Source: Pseudoalteromonas sp. OOF1S-7 (GTDB lineage Bacteria > Pseudomonadota > Gammaproteobacteria > Enterobacterales > Alteromonadaceae). From it: 64,000 nucleotides of DNA. The notes under the pieces were generated by a model, which saw only the letters and a list, made by a program, of their open reading frames with translations, made no database searches and was not told where the DNA came from. The stretch covers positions 78,753 to 142,752 of the forward strand of contig NZ_JAKRFZ010000014.1 in NCBI RefSeq assembly GCF_022347765.1, in the 5' to 3' direction. The translations under genes were made by a program, and so were the position numbers. Shown here piece after piece: positions 18,241 to 25,832 of the stretch (position 1 is its first letter; every line of letters begins with the position of its first letter).

Positions 18241-18273
18241 ATTTCTCTTTATCTGACCTAGTCAGAATAGTGT

Positions 18274-18347
18274 GGCGGAATGGCAGAGTGGCCATGCAGC
18301 GGATTGCAAATCCGTCTACCTCGGTTCGACTCCGGGTTCCGCCTCCA
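18274..18347 (+). tRNA. cysT: tRNA-Cys (anticodon GCA), copy 1
   Basis: A 74-base tRNA with acceptor GGCGGAA/TTCCGCC, anticodon stem CGGAT/ATCCG, anticodon GCA at 18306-18308, T-arm CTCGGTTCGACTCCGGG and encoded CCA. It is the second gene of the Gly-Cys-Leu block. Confidence 0.98.
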
Positions 18348-18384
18348 TTTTCTCAACAAACTCCACATGCGAAAGCAGCCCGAT

Positions 18385-18471
18385 GCCCGGGTGGTGGAAT
18401 TGGTAGACACAAGGGATTTAAAATCCCTCGCTGGTAACAGCGTGCCGGTTCAAGTCCGGCCCCGGGCACCA
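18385..18471 (+). tRNA. leuZ: tRNA-Leu (anticodon TAA), copy 1
   Basis: An 87-base class II tRNA with acceptor GCCCGGG/CCCGGGC, anticodon stem AGGGA/TCCCT with loop TTTAAAA (TAA at 18419-18421), variable arm CGCTGGTAACAGCG and T-arm GCCGGTTCAAGTCCGGC. CCA is encoded. It corresponds to E. coli leuZ. Confidence 0.98.
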
Positions 18472-18479
18472 TTGTTTAG

Positions 18480-18530
18480 AGTTGATTGGCTCAACTGTAT
18501 GAGTTGAAATATGCAAAATTGCAGATTTCA
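18480..18530 (+). other. Stem-loops in the spacer after tRNA-Leu copy 1
   Basis: Within the 90-base spacer 18472-18561 there are two hairpins. AGTTGA/TCAACT (18480-18485 and 18491-18496) has a 5-base loop. A longer stem follows: TGAAAT (18505-18510) pairs ATTTCA (18525-18530), with an inner TGCA/TGCA stem and AAAT loop. They lie where the E. coli operon has its sRNA-sequestering 3' external spacer. They could be processing signals or a regulatory fragment. Confidence 0.45.
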
Positions 18531-18561
18531 TACATGCATTAAGCTAAAAAACTTACGGAAT

Positions 18562-18643
18562 GCGAGTATAGCTCAGCTGGAAGAATGGAAAGATGCAACC
18601 TTGCTTTTTACATTTTACCAAAAAGTTAGAAAGCTCCTGGAAC
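18562..18643 (+). pseudogene. Truncated tRNA-Gly unit B
   Basis: An 82-base unit that begins with the exact first 19 bases of tRNA-Gly, then AAGAATGGAAAGA, then TGCAACCTTGC. The rest of the tRNA is replaced by a tail containing CTTTTT and AAAAAG, which can pair, and ending CTGGAAC. It lies immediately upstream of tRNA-Gly copy 2, in the same arrangement as unit A before copy 1. Confidence 0.88.
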
Positions 18644-18719
18644 GCGAGTATAGCTCAGCTGGTAGAGCGCAACCTTGCCAAGGTTGAGGTCACGAGTTCG
18701 AACCTCGTTACTCGCTCCA
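18644..18719 (+). tRNA. tRNA-Gly (anticodon GCC), copy 2
   Basis: Identical over all 76 bases to copy 1 (GCC at 18677-18679), including encoded CCA. It directly follows truncated unit B. Here the block goes Gly then Leu, with no Cys gene between, suggesting duplication followed by loss of tRNA-Cys. Confidence 0.98.
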
Positions 18720-18751
18720 ATTTAAACAATTGGTGCTTTAGCAAACCCGAT

Positions 18752-18838
18752 GCCCGGGTGGTGGAATTGGTAGACACAAGGGATTTAAAATCCCTCGCTG
18801 GTAACAGCGTGCCGGTTCAAGTCCGGCCCCGGGCACCA
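18752..18838 (+). tRNA. tRNA-Leu (anticodon TAA), copy 2
   Basis: Identical to Leu copy 1 (TAA at 18786-18788), 87 bases with encoded CCA. The 11 bases before it (AACCCGATGCC overlap region) resemble those before copy 1 (GCCCGATGCC), which supports a block duplication. Confidence 0.98.
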
Positions 18839-18851
18839 TTGTTACTCTCAG

Positions 18852-18909
18852 CTTAATCGCTTGATATGACAGTAAGATTAAGTTAATGTAGCAATACTAA
18901 AAAGCGATT
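18852..18909 (+). other. Competing stems in the spacer after tRNA-Leu copy 2
   Basis: The spacer 18839-18948 contains two stems that share bases. CTTAATC (18852-18858) can pair GATTAAG (18876-18882). AATCGCTT (18855-18862) can pair AAGCGATT (18902-18909). The two cannot form together. The spacer ends with the same GTTAAAAAGCATATGGAAC tail that closes the truncated units, so it also contains the tail of a further unit without its tRNA part. Confidence 0.4.
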
Positions 18910-18948
18910 TAACATTAGTTATTAACTAAGTTAAAAAGCATATGGAAC

Positions 18949-19030
18949 GCGAGTATAGCTCAGCTGGATAAATGAATAGACGCAACCTTGCATCTTACAT
19001 TTAGCCACTAAGTTAAAAAGCATATGGAAC
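18949..19030 (+). pseudogene. Truncated tRNA-Gly unit C
   Basis: First of three tandem 82-83-base units. It carries the exact 19-base tRNA-Gly 5' end, a variable segment (ATAAATGAATAGA), CGCAACCTTG, and then the tail CATCTTACATTTAGCCACTA and AGTTAAAAAGCATATGGAAC. The anticodon loop onward is absent. It differs from unit E by only two bases. Confidence 0.9.
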
Positions 19031-19113
19031 GCGAGTATAGCTCAGCTGGATGAATGAAAAGACGCAACCTTGTTTCTTGAATTTAGCCACTAAGTTAAAA
19101 AGCAATATGGAAC
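19031..19113 (+). pseudogene. Truncated tRNA-Gly unit D
   Basis: Middle unit of the tandem set, 83 bases. The 5' tRNA-Gly part is exact for 19 bases. The variable segment is ATGAATGAAAAGA, and after CGCAACCTTG the tail has TTTCTTGA in place of CATCTTAC and one extra A near the end. The shared tail TTTAGCCACTAAGTTAAAAA is otherwise kept. Confidence 0.9.
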
Positions 19114-19195
19114 GCGAGTATAGCTCAGCTGGATAAATGAGTAGACGCAACCTTGCATCTTACATTTAGCCACTAAGTTAAAAAGCATATGGAAC
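19114..19195 (+). pseudogene. Truncated tRNA-Gly unit E
   Basis: Third tandem unit, 82 bases, nearly identical to unit C (variable segment ATAAATGAGTAGA). It directly abuts the intact tRNA-Gly copy 3. Thus each intact tRNA-Gly in the operon is preceded, without gap, by at least one truncated unit. Confidence 0.9.
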
Positions 19196-19271
19196 GCGAG
19201 TATAGCTCAGCTGGTAGAGCGCAACCTTGCCAAGGTTGAGGTCACGAGTTCGAACCTCGTTACTCGCTCCA
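19196..19271 (+). tRNA. tRNA-Gly (anticodon GCC), copy 3
   Basis: Identical to copies 1 and 2 (GCC at 19229-19231), 76 bases with encoded CCA. It follows three truncated units in tandem and precedes a second tRNA-Cys. Confidence 0.98.
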
Positions 19272-19304
19272 ATCTCTCTGATACACTAAGTATCAACACA
19301 ATGC

Positions 19305-19378
19305 GGCGGAATGGCAGAGTGGCCATGCAGCGGATTGCAAATCCGTCTACCTCGGTTCGACTCCGGGTTCCGCCTCCA
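19305..19378 (+). tRNA. tRNA-Cys (anticodon GCA), copy 2
   Basis: Identical to tRNA-Cys copy 1 (GCA at 19337-19339), 74 bases with encoded CCA. It is the last tRNA of the operon. The sequence after it is T-rich (TTTTCTTCC) but has no hairpin, so termination may need Rho. The convergent lipoprotein gene ends 24 bases further on. Confidence 0.98.
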
Positions 19379-19402
19379 TTTTCTTCCTGATTTACCCCAT
19401 TT

Positions 19403-20500
19403 CTAAATTCTTTTTCCAGTTGTTTCCAATAACCACACGTAAATCACCGGTATGTCGTTTTTATATTGAATTCTCAGGTCCACTAACTCACCGCTGACAC
19501 TTTCATTAATGGTAAATTCGCTGCTGATGAGCAGGTATTGCCCCTGGTGGTGTTTTATTTCTACCTGCGTATCTACGGTGATCCCTTTGTTTTTGGCAAT
19601 CTCTGTCAGGGCATCCTGAATAGCAAGCTTGATGGCGGTGCTGAGCAGGTTATCTGAGGTCATAGTGCCATCTTCACCAAACGCGCCTAACACCAGGTGT
19701 TCACTGCGTTTTATGTCGGCTATGGCGCTTGTGGTCGGTGTAGTCACAGTCTCAAGTACATCAGGCTTATACAGACCGATGAGTGTTGAACCATACTGAC
19801 AACTCTGGTGCAGTGCCAGGCGCATGGGCATACCTTGTGCTTTTACTTCACCATTGCGGTTAAAGCTTACCTCGTGCTGCAAAGTGCCGTCGCGATTGAT
19901 TGCGCGCTCTTGCAGATATTCCGTCGCGTTCACCCGGGCCTGCAGCAAAAAGCTCGCCACTGCTTTGGCATTGCGCTCACTGATTGAGATCTGTTGATGG
20001 GGCGATGCCGTGTAGTAACTCACCCCCAGCACCTGGTTGCGTTGTTCGTTTTCACATAGCCAGGCAGGCTGACAGAGTGAAAAGTCACACAGGCTTACAC
20101 GACAGCTGGCACTTTCATCAGATGGCGTGAAGCTGACATAGCTGTATTGGGTATCCTGGGTATTAAAGGGCGCTGAGTAGTAGATGGTATGACCGGAAGA
20201 TAACACCTGAGTGGGCTCATCTGGTGTCACACCTTGCAGATCGCTGCGCTGTAACTCAATAGCATGATAGGCCGCCAGTTTTTTCAGTGCCCGGGTTCGG
20301 CTGGCCAGCTCAGAACCATTGGGAATTGCACTGAATGGCGCTGCCGTGCCAATAAAGCCCAGCTCCCCGGCTTGTTTGGGCGACTGAACCCAGCATGGTA
20401 AATGCGTGAGCTGACGCTTTTGTGGCTGCTGTGAAAGGGTTTTACAGCCAGTGAGTATGGCTGTGCCCACCAGCAGAGCGAAAAATGCAGATGAATGCAC
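19403..20500 (-). CDS. Lipoprotein, LPP20-like
   Basis: A 365-residue lipoprotein: signal peptide with lipobox LTGC (Cys at residue 19). After this come CWVQSPKQAGELGFIGTAAP and an alanine/leucine-rich helix around residue 66-76, in the manner of LPP20-family proteins. The C-terminal part (about 265-345) has an alternating charged pattern and a second weak similarity to such domains. It contains six further cysteines in the middle (SCRVSLCDFSLCQPAWLC), unusual for a lipoprotein. It lies 21 bases after the histidine kinase stop and is likely the last gene of the same operon. The function is unknown; envelope location is inferred. Confidence 0.7.
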   Translation of the reverse strand: MHSSAFFALLVGTAILTGCKTLSQQPQKRQLTHLPCWVQSPKQAGELGFIGTAAPFSAIPNGSELASRTRALKKLAAYHAIELQRSDLQGVTPDEPTQVLSSGHTIYYSAPFNTQDTQYSYVSFTPSDESASCRVSLCDFSLCQPAWLCENEQRNQVLGVSYYTASPHQQISISERNAKAVASFLLQARVNATEYLQERAINRDGTLQHEVSFNRNGEVKAQGMPMRLALHQSCQYGSTLIGLYKPDVLETVTTPTTSAIADIKRSEHLVLGAFGEDGTMTSDNLLSTAIKLAIQDALTEIAKNKGITVDTQVEIKHHQGQYLLISSEFTINESVSGELVDLRIQYKNDIPVIYVWLLETTGKRI

Positions 20501-20521
20501 AGTCGATCCTTGTTAATAGGG

Positions 20522-21856
20522 TTATTTTGTATTCTCTTTTAAGGGTAAGTCGAATTCTACCATCAGACCACCCTTTTCTCGGTTGCGAAGCCTTAACTGG
20601 CCCTGATGTGCTGTGATGATGTCGTGACACAGGCTCAGACCCAAACCCGTGCCGTGCGATTTGGTGGAGTAAAAGGGTTGCAGTGCCTGATGTAAATTCC
20701 CAGACTGGATCCCTGAGCCCCGGTCTACAACCGCAAATCGCAACCGGGTTTGCTCCTGAACCACCTGCACGGCGATACCCGCCTTGTCACTGCCCGATTC
20801 ATGGGCGTTCTTGAGCAAATTGAGCAGCACCTGTTCAATCTGAGCAACATCGAAGTAGCCATTGCCCGTCGGCGCAGAGCCGAGCAAGGTGAAAGGGTAG
20901 AGTACCTGCAGGCGTTCAAGCAGGGGCGCAACCGGGTGTACTGCGCAACATGGCGCGGGCAGGCGTGCATATTCGGCATAGCGCTGAATAAACTCGCTCA
21001 GGTTTTGGGCGCGTTGTGAAACGGTATCCAGCATATCGGGCAGCAGGTCAAGGTGCTTTTGCTGGTTCAGCATAGTCTGCGCTGAGCTCGTAAGAGACTG
21101 AATAGGAGCCAGCGAATTATTCAGCTCGTGGCTGATCAGGCGAATGGCATTTTTCCACAGCATTATCTCTTCACGATTTTGCTCTGCCGAGACGTTTTTG
21201 CAGATCACCAGGTTGTGTGGCTGGTAGTTCAGTGTTACCGACTCAACCCCAAGATAAAACGTATGTTTTTGCTCCTGTTGCTCGAAACTTAACATCCCGC
21301 TATAGCCGTTATTGAGCGCCTGCGCCAGCGCCTCTGGCAAGGTATCGCAGGCCGTATCCAGCGAACTGCCAGTCAGGGCACCTGGCTGTTTGTTCAGAAG
21401 CTGACGTGCGGCGGCATTGTGATAAACAATATGGCGGTGTTTATCGAGCAGCAGGGTCGCCATGGGCGAGGCCTGAACTATGCTGTCCAGTACCAGCTCT
21501 TTTTGATTCAGCTTTTGCTTTTGTTGCTTCAGGTTTGCACTGAGCTGGTTGTACAGCGCTATCAGGCGGGTCAAATCTGGATCCGAAGACGGTGAGATGC
21601 GCAGTGACAGATCGCCATCCTTAATGCTTTTGATCCCATCTTCCAGCGTCGCCAGGATCTGCTGACGACGCCTGATCTGGCGGCCAAGTAGCATAAACAG
21701 AGCCAGCAATGACGTCAGCAAAGTCACTGCACAGGCCAGGACGACAGGAATGCCCTGCTGTAATGCAATGGTCAGTGTAATCAGTGCACCTGTCAGCACC
21801 GCAGTACAGGTTAACAGTATTTTGCCGGAAAAAGACCAGTGCAGGGACGCTTTCAT
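20522..21856 (-). CDS. Membrane sensor histidine kinase, NtrY/NtrB-like
   Basis: A 444-residue kinase with two membrane helices (about 11-31 and 36-57) and almost no periplasmic loop, then a HAMP-like linker (about 60-110) and a PAS domain (about 122-225). The H box has H243 in RLISHELNNSL, and the ATPase domain carries NLLKNAHESG, DRGSGI and GTGLGLSL. The short outer loop suggests sensing within the membrane or cytoplasm. Its ATG overlaps the stop of the NtrC-type regulator by 4 bases (ATGA), so the two are a pair and are translationally coupled. Confidence 0.92.
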   Translation of the reverse strand: MKASLHWSFSGKILLTCTAVLTGALITLTIALQQGIPVVLACAVTLLTSLLALFMLLGRQIRRRQQILATLEDGIKSIKDGDLSLRISPSSDPDLTRLIALYNQLSANLKQQKQKLNQKELVLDSIVQASPMATLLLDKHRHIVYHNAAARQLLNKQPGALTGSSLDTACDTLPEALAQALNNGYSGMLSFEQQEQKHTFYLGVESVTLNYQPHNLVICKNVSAEQNREEIMLWKNAIRLISHELNNSLAPIQSLTSSAQTMLNQQKHLDLLPDMLDTVSQRAQNLSEFIQRYAEYARLPAPCCAVHPVAPLLERLQVLYPFTLLGSAPTGNGYFDVAQIEQVLLNLLKNAHESGSDKAGIAVQVVQEQTRLRFAVVDRGSGIQSGNLHQALQPFYSTKSHGTGLGLSLCHDIITAHQGQLRLRNREKGGLMVEFDLPLKENTK

Positions 21857-23184
21857 CGTTTGAGTCCAAATTTGTCCATTCGGCGATACATAGCCTGGCG
21901 GCTTAGCCCCAGGCTTTTTGCCGCATGTGTGACATTGCCTTGATGTTTGTCCAGAGCTTGCGTTATATCCTCAATACTAAACTCATGATTCACCATGGTG
22001 GAGGCCGAGGTACTGAGGCCAAGATCCGCCGCTTCAATTTGTACCCCGCTAGCAAGCAACTCAGCCCGGCCAATTACATTTTGCAACTCGCGGACGTTAC
22101 CCGGCCAGGCATAACGTTTGAGTAAGCGCTGGGCACCGTCACTCAGCACTTTTCCCGAAGTCAGAAAATGGTGTGCAAGAGGGATAATATCGTCAGGCCG
22201 TTCAGCCAGAGGGGGCAGGCGCAGCTCAATCATGTTGAGGCGATAGTACAAGTCCTGGCGGAAGGTGCCCCGGGCAATGGCCTCATTGAGGTTCGCGTTG
22301 GTTGCGCTGATCACTCTGACTTTGACTTTTTGGGTTTTACTGCTGCCAACGGCTTCAAACTCGCCGGTTTGCAGTACTCTCAGGAGTTTTTGTTGGCCCG
22401 TCAGCGGCAGGTTGCCGATTTCATCGAGAAACAGCGTCCCCCCATCTGCGGCGGCAAAACGTCCCTCGCGGCTTTTCGTTGCGCCCGTATATGCCCCACT
22501 AACAACACCGAATAGCTCGGCTTCTATCAGCTCGGCAGGTAGCGCACCGGCATTAACGCGAATAAAGGGTTTATCCCGGTAGGCACTGTTGGCAACCAAT
22601 AGCTCGGCGATTTTTTCTTTACCCGCGCCGTTGGGCCCGGTGATCAATACCTGTGCGTCGGAGCAGGCCACCTGTGTTGCGGTCTCCAGCAAAGGCAGCA
22701 TGGCTTGATCGGCAAAGATCAGTCCGCTGAGATCATATTCAGAGCACAATTTGTCTCGTCTGAGCTTAAACTGCTTCTTGCTGCGTGTCTGGGATTGTTG
22801 TAGCTGGTACATCTCCAGCAAATTATTCACCGAGCTCAGTAACTTGTCATCCTGCCAGGGCTTGGCGATATAGTCTGCGGCACCATGTTTGATAAGCTCC
22901 ACCGCCATCTCTAGCTGAGCCCAGGCGGTCAGCAGAATAATGGGCAGATCCGGGTTGAGGGCGCGGATCTGATGATAAAGCGCCTTGCCTTCTTCGCCTG
23001 AGGTGGTGTCACTGGTGAAGTTCATATCCTGGATCACTAAGTCGTAATCCTGAGACTGCAGCATTGCTAAACCCTGCTCGGGCGAATCGGCGCCTTCGCA
23101 GTCGATATCATTGATTAAAAAAAGTATTTTGAGCGCTTTAATGACATCGGTGTTGTCATCAATGACGAGAATTTTATGTTGCAT
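21853..23184 (-). CDS. NtrC-family sigma-54-dependent response regulator
   Basis: A 443-residue activator: receiver domain (phospho-acceptor D53 in VIQDMNF), AAA+ domain (Walker A GPNGAGKE, sigma-54 contact loop GAYTGA, Walker B GGTLFLDEIG, arginine-finger region REGRF) and a Fis-type helix-turn-helix at the end (GNVTHAAKSLGLSRQAMYRR). It should activate sigma-54 promoters when phosphorylated by the overlapping kinase. A sigma-54-type promoter stands in front of the exporter genes of this same operon (27856-27872), suggesting positive feedback. The contact loop has Tyr where most members have Phe. Confidence 0.93.
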   Translation of the reverse strand: MQHKILVIDDNTDVIKALKILFLINDIDCEGADSPEQGLAMLQSQDYDLVIQDMNFTSDTTSGEEGKALYHQIRALNPDLPIILLTAWAQLEMAVELIKHGAADYIAKPWQDDKLLSSVNNLLEMYQLQQSQTRSKKQFKLRRDKLCSEYDLSGLIFADQAMLPLLETATQVACSDAQVLITGPNGAGKEKIAELLVANSAYRDKPFIRVNAGALPAELIEAELFGVVSGAYTGATKSREGRFAAADGGTLFLDEIGNLPLTGQQKLLRVLQTGEFEAVGSSKTQKVKVRVISATNANLNEAIARGTFRQDLYYRLNMIELRLPPLAERPDDIIPLAHHFLTSGKVLSDGAQRLLKRYAWPGNVRELQNVIGRAELLASGVQIEAADLGLSTSASTMVNHEFSIEDITQALDKHQGNVTHAAKSLGLSRQAMYRRMDKFGLKR

Positions 23185-23236
23185 CGCGTTTTTATCGTTA
23201 TTGTTGTCAAGATGAAAGGGCTTTTCAGCCCATATT

Positions 23237-24457
23237 CTAACTGGTTTTGGTCACCCTTGCCGGGGCTATCTTAGCGGCTTTACGCACAGGAATATACACC
23301 GCAGCGGCACTGAGCAGCCATACAGCCAGGGCAACCAGTACGGCCAGCCAAGGCTCAACCAGGCCTTGTGCCCGCAAATGGGTCACAAAATAGTTATTAA
23401 GCCACAGCGCGGTGAAGCTGCCAAGCACAATACCAACAAAAGCAAGCAAAGCATTTTCCAGCAACAGGGTTTTAAGCACTGTATGCTGGCTGGCACCCAG
23501 GGCACGCAGAATGCCGATGTCCCTTTGACGAATAGAGACTGAGAAAGAAACCAGGCCTATGATGCCAAATCCGGTGACGGTAATGGCGATAACACTGATC
23601 CCTATCATAATGAATGCGAACGTGCTGCGGCCATCCCATAAGCGCTTTTTCGCACGGGCGGCAAACTCCACCCGTTCCACAATGCGCCCGTGCTGTTGAT
23701 AGAGCACATCCTCAACGTCTTTAAGAATGCCATCATGGGTGCCTGGTTTAACCCTGATCAAATAGTTGACGTTGTTATTGCCAAAATGGGCCTGAGGGAC
23801 AATGGTTGAGTGATACCATTGTTGCTCATAAACGGCCCCTTCACCCAGCATTTTATCGGCATACACCCCGACCACCTGATAGGGGCGGCGAGCGCGTTGC
23901 AGGTAGATGGTTTGTCCCAGCGCACTTTGCTCACCAAACAGGCTTTTCGCGAGTGTTTCACTGATCAAGACGACACTGGCATAGCGATTATGCGAAGCCT
24001 CGGCAAAAACAAACTCATTGGGGTAGAAGTTGCGCCCCTGCGTAATGGCTAAGCTCAGAGTTGCAACGCCCTGTGAGGTCACGTCAAACTGGGCATTTTC
24101 AAAGCCTGCTTCTTCCTGGTCGATGGTTTTGTACACCAGATTACTGCCGGTGACGGTGGCAAGCACCAGCTCGTTACTGGCATACGTGACGTGAGTTACT
24201 TCCCCCAGTGCGCTGAGGTTGGTTAAATCGCGCTGGATCAGGGCCGATTTATCGACCTGATTGTCGAACACCTTAGTGTAGACGTTAAGTATCTCGACTT
24301 CGTCAAGGTGCGAGGGGATCAGCCAGTTCTTAAGCGTACCGTAGCTGATAAAACTGGCGTTGCCGACTATGGTCACGGCAATGGCTATCTGGATCAGGAT
24401 CATCACAGAGATATTGCGGTGCTTTATAATGATTTTAAGTATGTGTTTGAGTGACAT
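23237..24457 (-). CDS. ABC exporter permease, MacB/FtsX type (second)
   Basis: A 406-residue permease with the MacB plan: membrane helix at about 15-37, a large periplasmic domain (about 45-270) with TLAKSLFGEQSALGQTIYL, then three C-terminal helices (about 285-400) containing the FtsX signature around RQRDIGILRALGASQHTVL. It starts 4 bases after the stop of another permease and lies 52 bp before the NtrC-type gene. The paired permeases probably form a heterodimer powered by the ATPase upstream. Confidence 0.88.
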   Translation of the reverse strand: MSLKHILKIIIKHRNISVMILIQIAIAVTIVGNASFISYGTLKNWLIPSHLDEVEILNVYTKVFDNQVDKSALIQRDLTNLSALGEVTHVTYASNELVLATVTGSNLVYKTIDQEEAGFENAQFDVTSQGVATLSLAITQGRNFYPNEFVFAEASHNRYASVVLISETLAKSLFGEQSALGQTIYLQRARRPYQVVGVYADKMLGEGAVYEQQWYHSTIVPQAHFGNNNVNYLIRVKPGTHDGILKDVEDVLYQQHGRIVERVEFAARAKKRLWDGRSTFAFIMIGISVIAITVTGFGIIGLVSFSVSIRQRDIGILRALGASQHTVLKTLLLENALLAFVGIVLGSFTALWLNNYFVTHLRAQGLVEPWLAVLVALAVWLLSAAAVYIPVRKAAKIAPARVTKTS

Positions 24458-24461
24458 GCGA

Positions 24462-25832
24462 CTATCCTCTTAACTGTGCTGCGGGGGCGGTGCGACTGGC
24501 TTTGATAATGGGGTAGAGTCCGGCGGCAAATATCGCCACAAAGATCCCCACGGCAGCTTGCAATGCAAACAGCGTGTCCATGCTGTACATACGGCGTACC
24601 TGCTCGGCGTCGGCCAGATAATCGGCCTGATACAGGGCCAGATGAAACATCGCGACTAAGCCAAATTGTGCCAGCAATAAACCCAGCGCAATTGCAGCGC
24701 CACTGAGCATACTCAGCTCCAGCAGTTGCACCTTGAGAATATACAGTTTGTTTGCGCCGAGTGCCCGATACAGGGAGACGAGTTTGGCCCGACTCTGGTT
24801 TTTAGCCAGCAAAATGCCGATGGTGTTGATCAGGCAAATAGCAAACAGCAGGTAGGCAAACTTAAGATAAATCTGCTCCCAATAAAGGTTGTCGCTCATT
24901 CTGTCGTTGAGGCTGGCCAGTTGCGTCAGATAATAAGGCTCTGAGTGACCAAAGCGGCCCTGAGATGCCTGTTGCTGCGTATAGTTGCGCATCCACAGGG
25001 TCAGCTCAGCATGGCTATTGTCGTGCTGCACAGAGTCCAGCACCGCCCAGGCATGCAGATAACCGCACTCGGCACTTTTGAGTCCCTGCACATCTTCCCG
25101 GCGATAACGGGTTCTTGCGGCTTCTTCCTTGGTGCGGCATGGCATAAAGCCGGTTCGTGGCAAATTGTTGGCATGAGCATATCCCAGCGGGACGACGGCC
25201 ATATCGTTGGCCCGTGCCTGAAAGCGCATATTCTGAAAACGGCGCAGGTAAGCAGACATATCCATGACGCCGACGACCTCCAGCTGACGGTTGTTGATCA
25301 CTACCTGTTTGCCGATGGAGTTTGCTCCGCCAAATAGTAAGTCATTGGCTTTTTTATCCAATACAATCACCGCAGCATCCTGCATATCTTCGCGCCAGGG
25401 CGCACCATAAATAAACGGTACCTGGAGCAGGTCAAAGTACTGTGGATCAGCGGCAGAGGCCTCGGCGGTAACGGGCCTGACACTATTATCAGGCAGGTCG
25501 AGCACAAACGAGGTGGTGTAATTGAACGATAAGCGGGTAGCGTCGTTTGCGCTGAACGCCTCAGCCAGGGCGCCTGCATCGCGAAAGGTCAGCGGAGGCG
25601 AGCGAAACTCAGAGCGCCGGTCAAACTCCGGATCCATAAAATTCAGGCTGACGTGATACACCCGATCGGCTCTTTGGTCGATGGGAGAATGGCCGCTTCG
25701 TGTGACTATGGTGCCCATAGTTAGCAACAGGGTGATGCCAATGGCCAGGTTAAGTACCATCAGTAAGGTCAATTTGCGCTTTTGTTTCAGGCCGCGCCAG
25801 GCCAGTTGCATTAAATCCTTCATTGCAGCCAC
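24462..25832 (-). CDS. ABC exporter permease, MacB/FtsX type (first)
   Basis: A 456-residue permease with an N-terminal helix (about 20-40), a periplasmic domain to about residue 320 and three C-terminal helices. The FtsX signature is ARAKLVSLYRALGANKLYIL (about 349-368). Its ATG lies directly next to the ATPase stop (25833), so translation is coupled. It has an unusually long periplasmic region with two Cys (MPCRTKEE, SAECGYL). With the partner gene it makes an export channel without a fused nucleotide-binding domain, unlike MacB itself. Confidence 0.87.
   Translation of the reverse strand: MAAMKDLMQLAWRGLKQKRKLTLLMVLNLAIGITLLLTMGTIVTRSGHSPIDQRADRVYHVSLNFMDPEFDRRSEFRSPPLTFRDAGALAEAFSANDATRLSFNYTTSFVLDLPDNSVRPVTAEASAADPQYFDLLQVPFIYGAPWREDMQDAAVIVLDKKANDLLFGGANSIGKQVVINNRQLEVVGVMDMSAYLRRFQNMRFQARANDMAVVPLGYAHANNLPRTGFMPCRTKEEAARTRYRREDVQGLKSAECGYLHAWAVLDSVQHDNSHAELTLWMRNYTQQQASQGRFGHSEPYYLTQLASLNDRMSDNLYWEQIYLKFAYLLFAICLINTIGILLAKNQSRAKLVSLYRALGANKLYILKVQLLELSMLSGAAIALGLLLAQFGLVAMFHLALYQADYLADAEQVRRMYSMDTLFALQAAVGIFVAIFAAGLYPIIKASRTAPAAQLRG

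Noticed and set aside
18280..18856. Short open frames across the tRNA genes
   Set aside because: They read through tRNA-Cys and tRNA-Leu copies and exist only because of the tRNA sequence; no ribosome sites.
18081..19378. CRISPR-like repeat pattern
   Set aside because: The repeats are tRNA-Gly pieces of about 82 bases with related tails, not short identical repeats with unique spacers, and no cas gene is present.
17866..19402. Integrated element using a tRNA as attachment site
   Set aside because: No integrase, no foreign genes and no direct repeat of a tRNA 3' end; the repeats are 5' halves.
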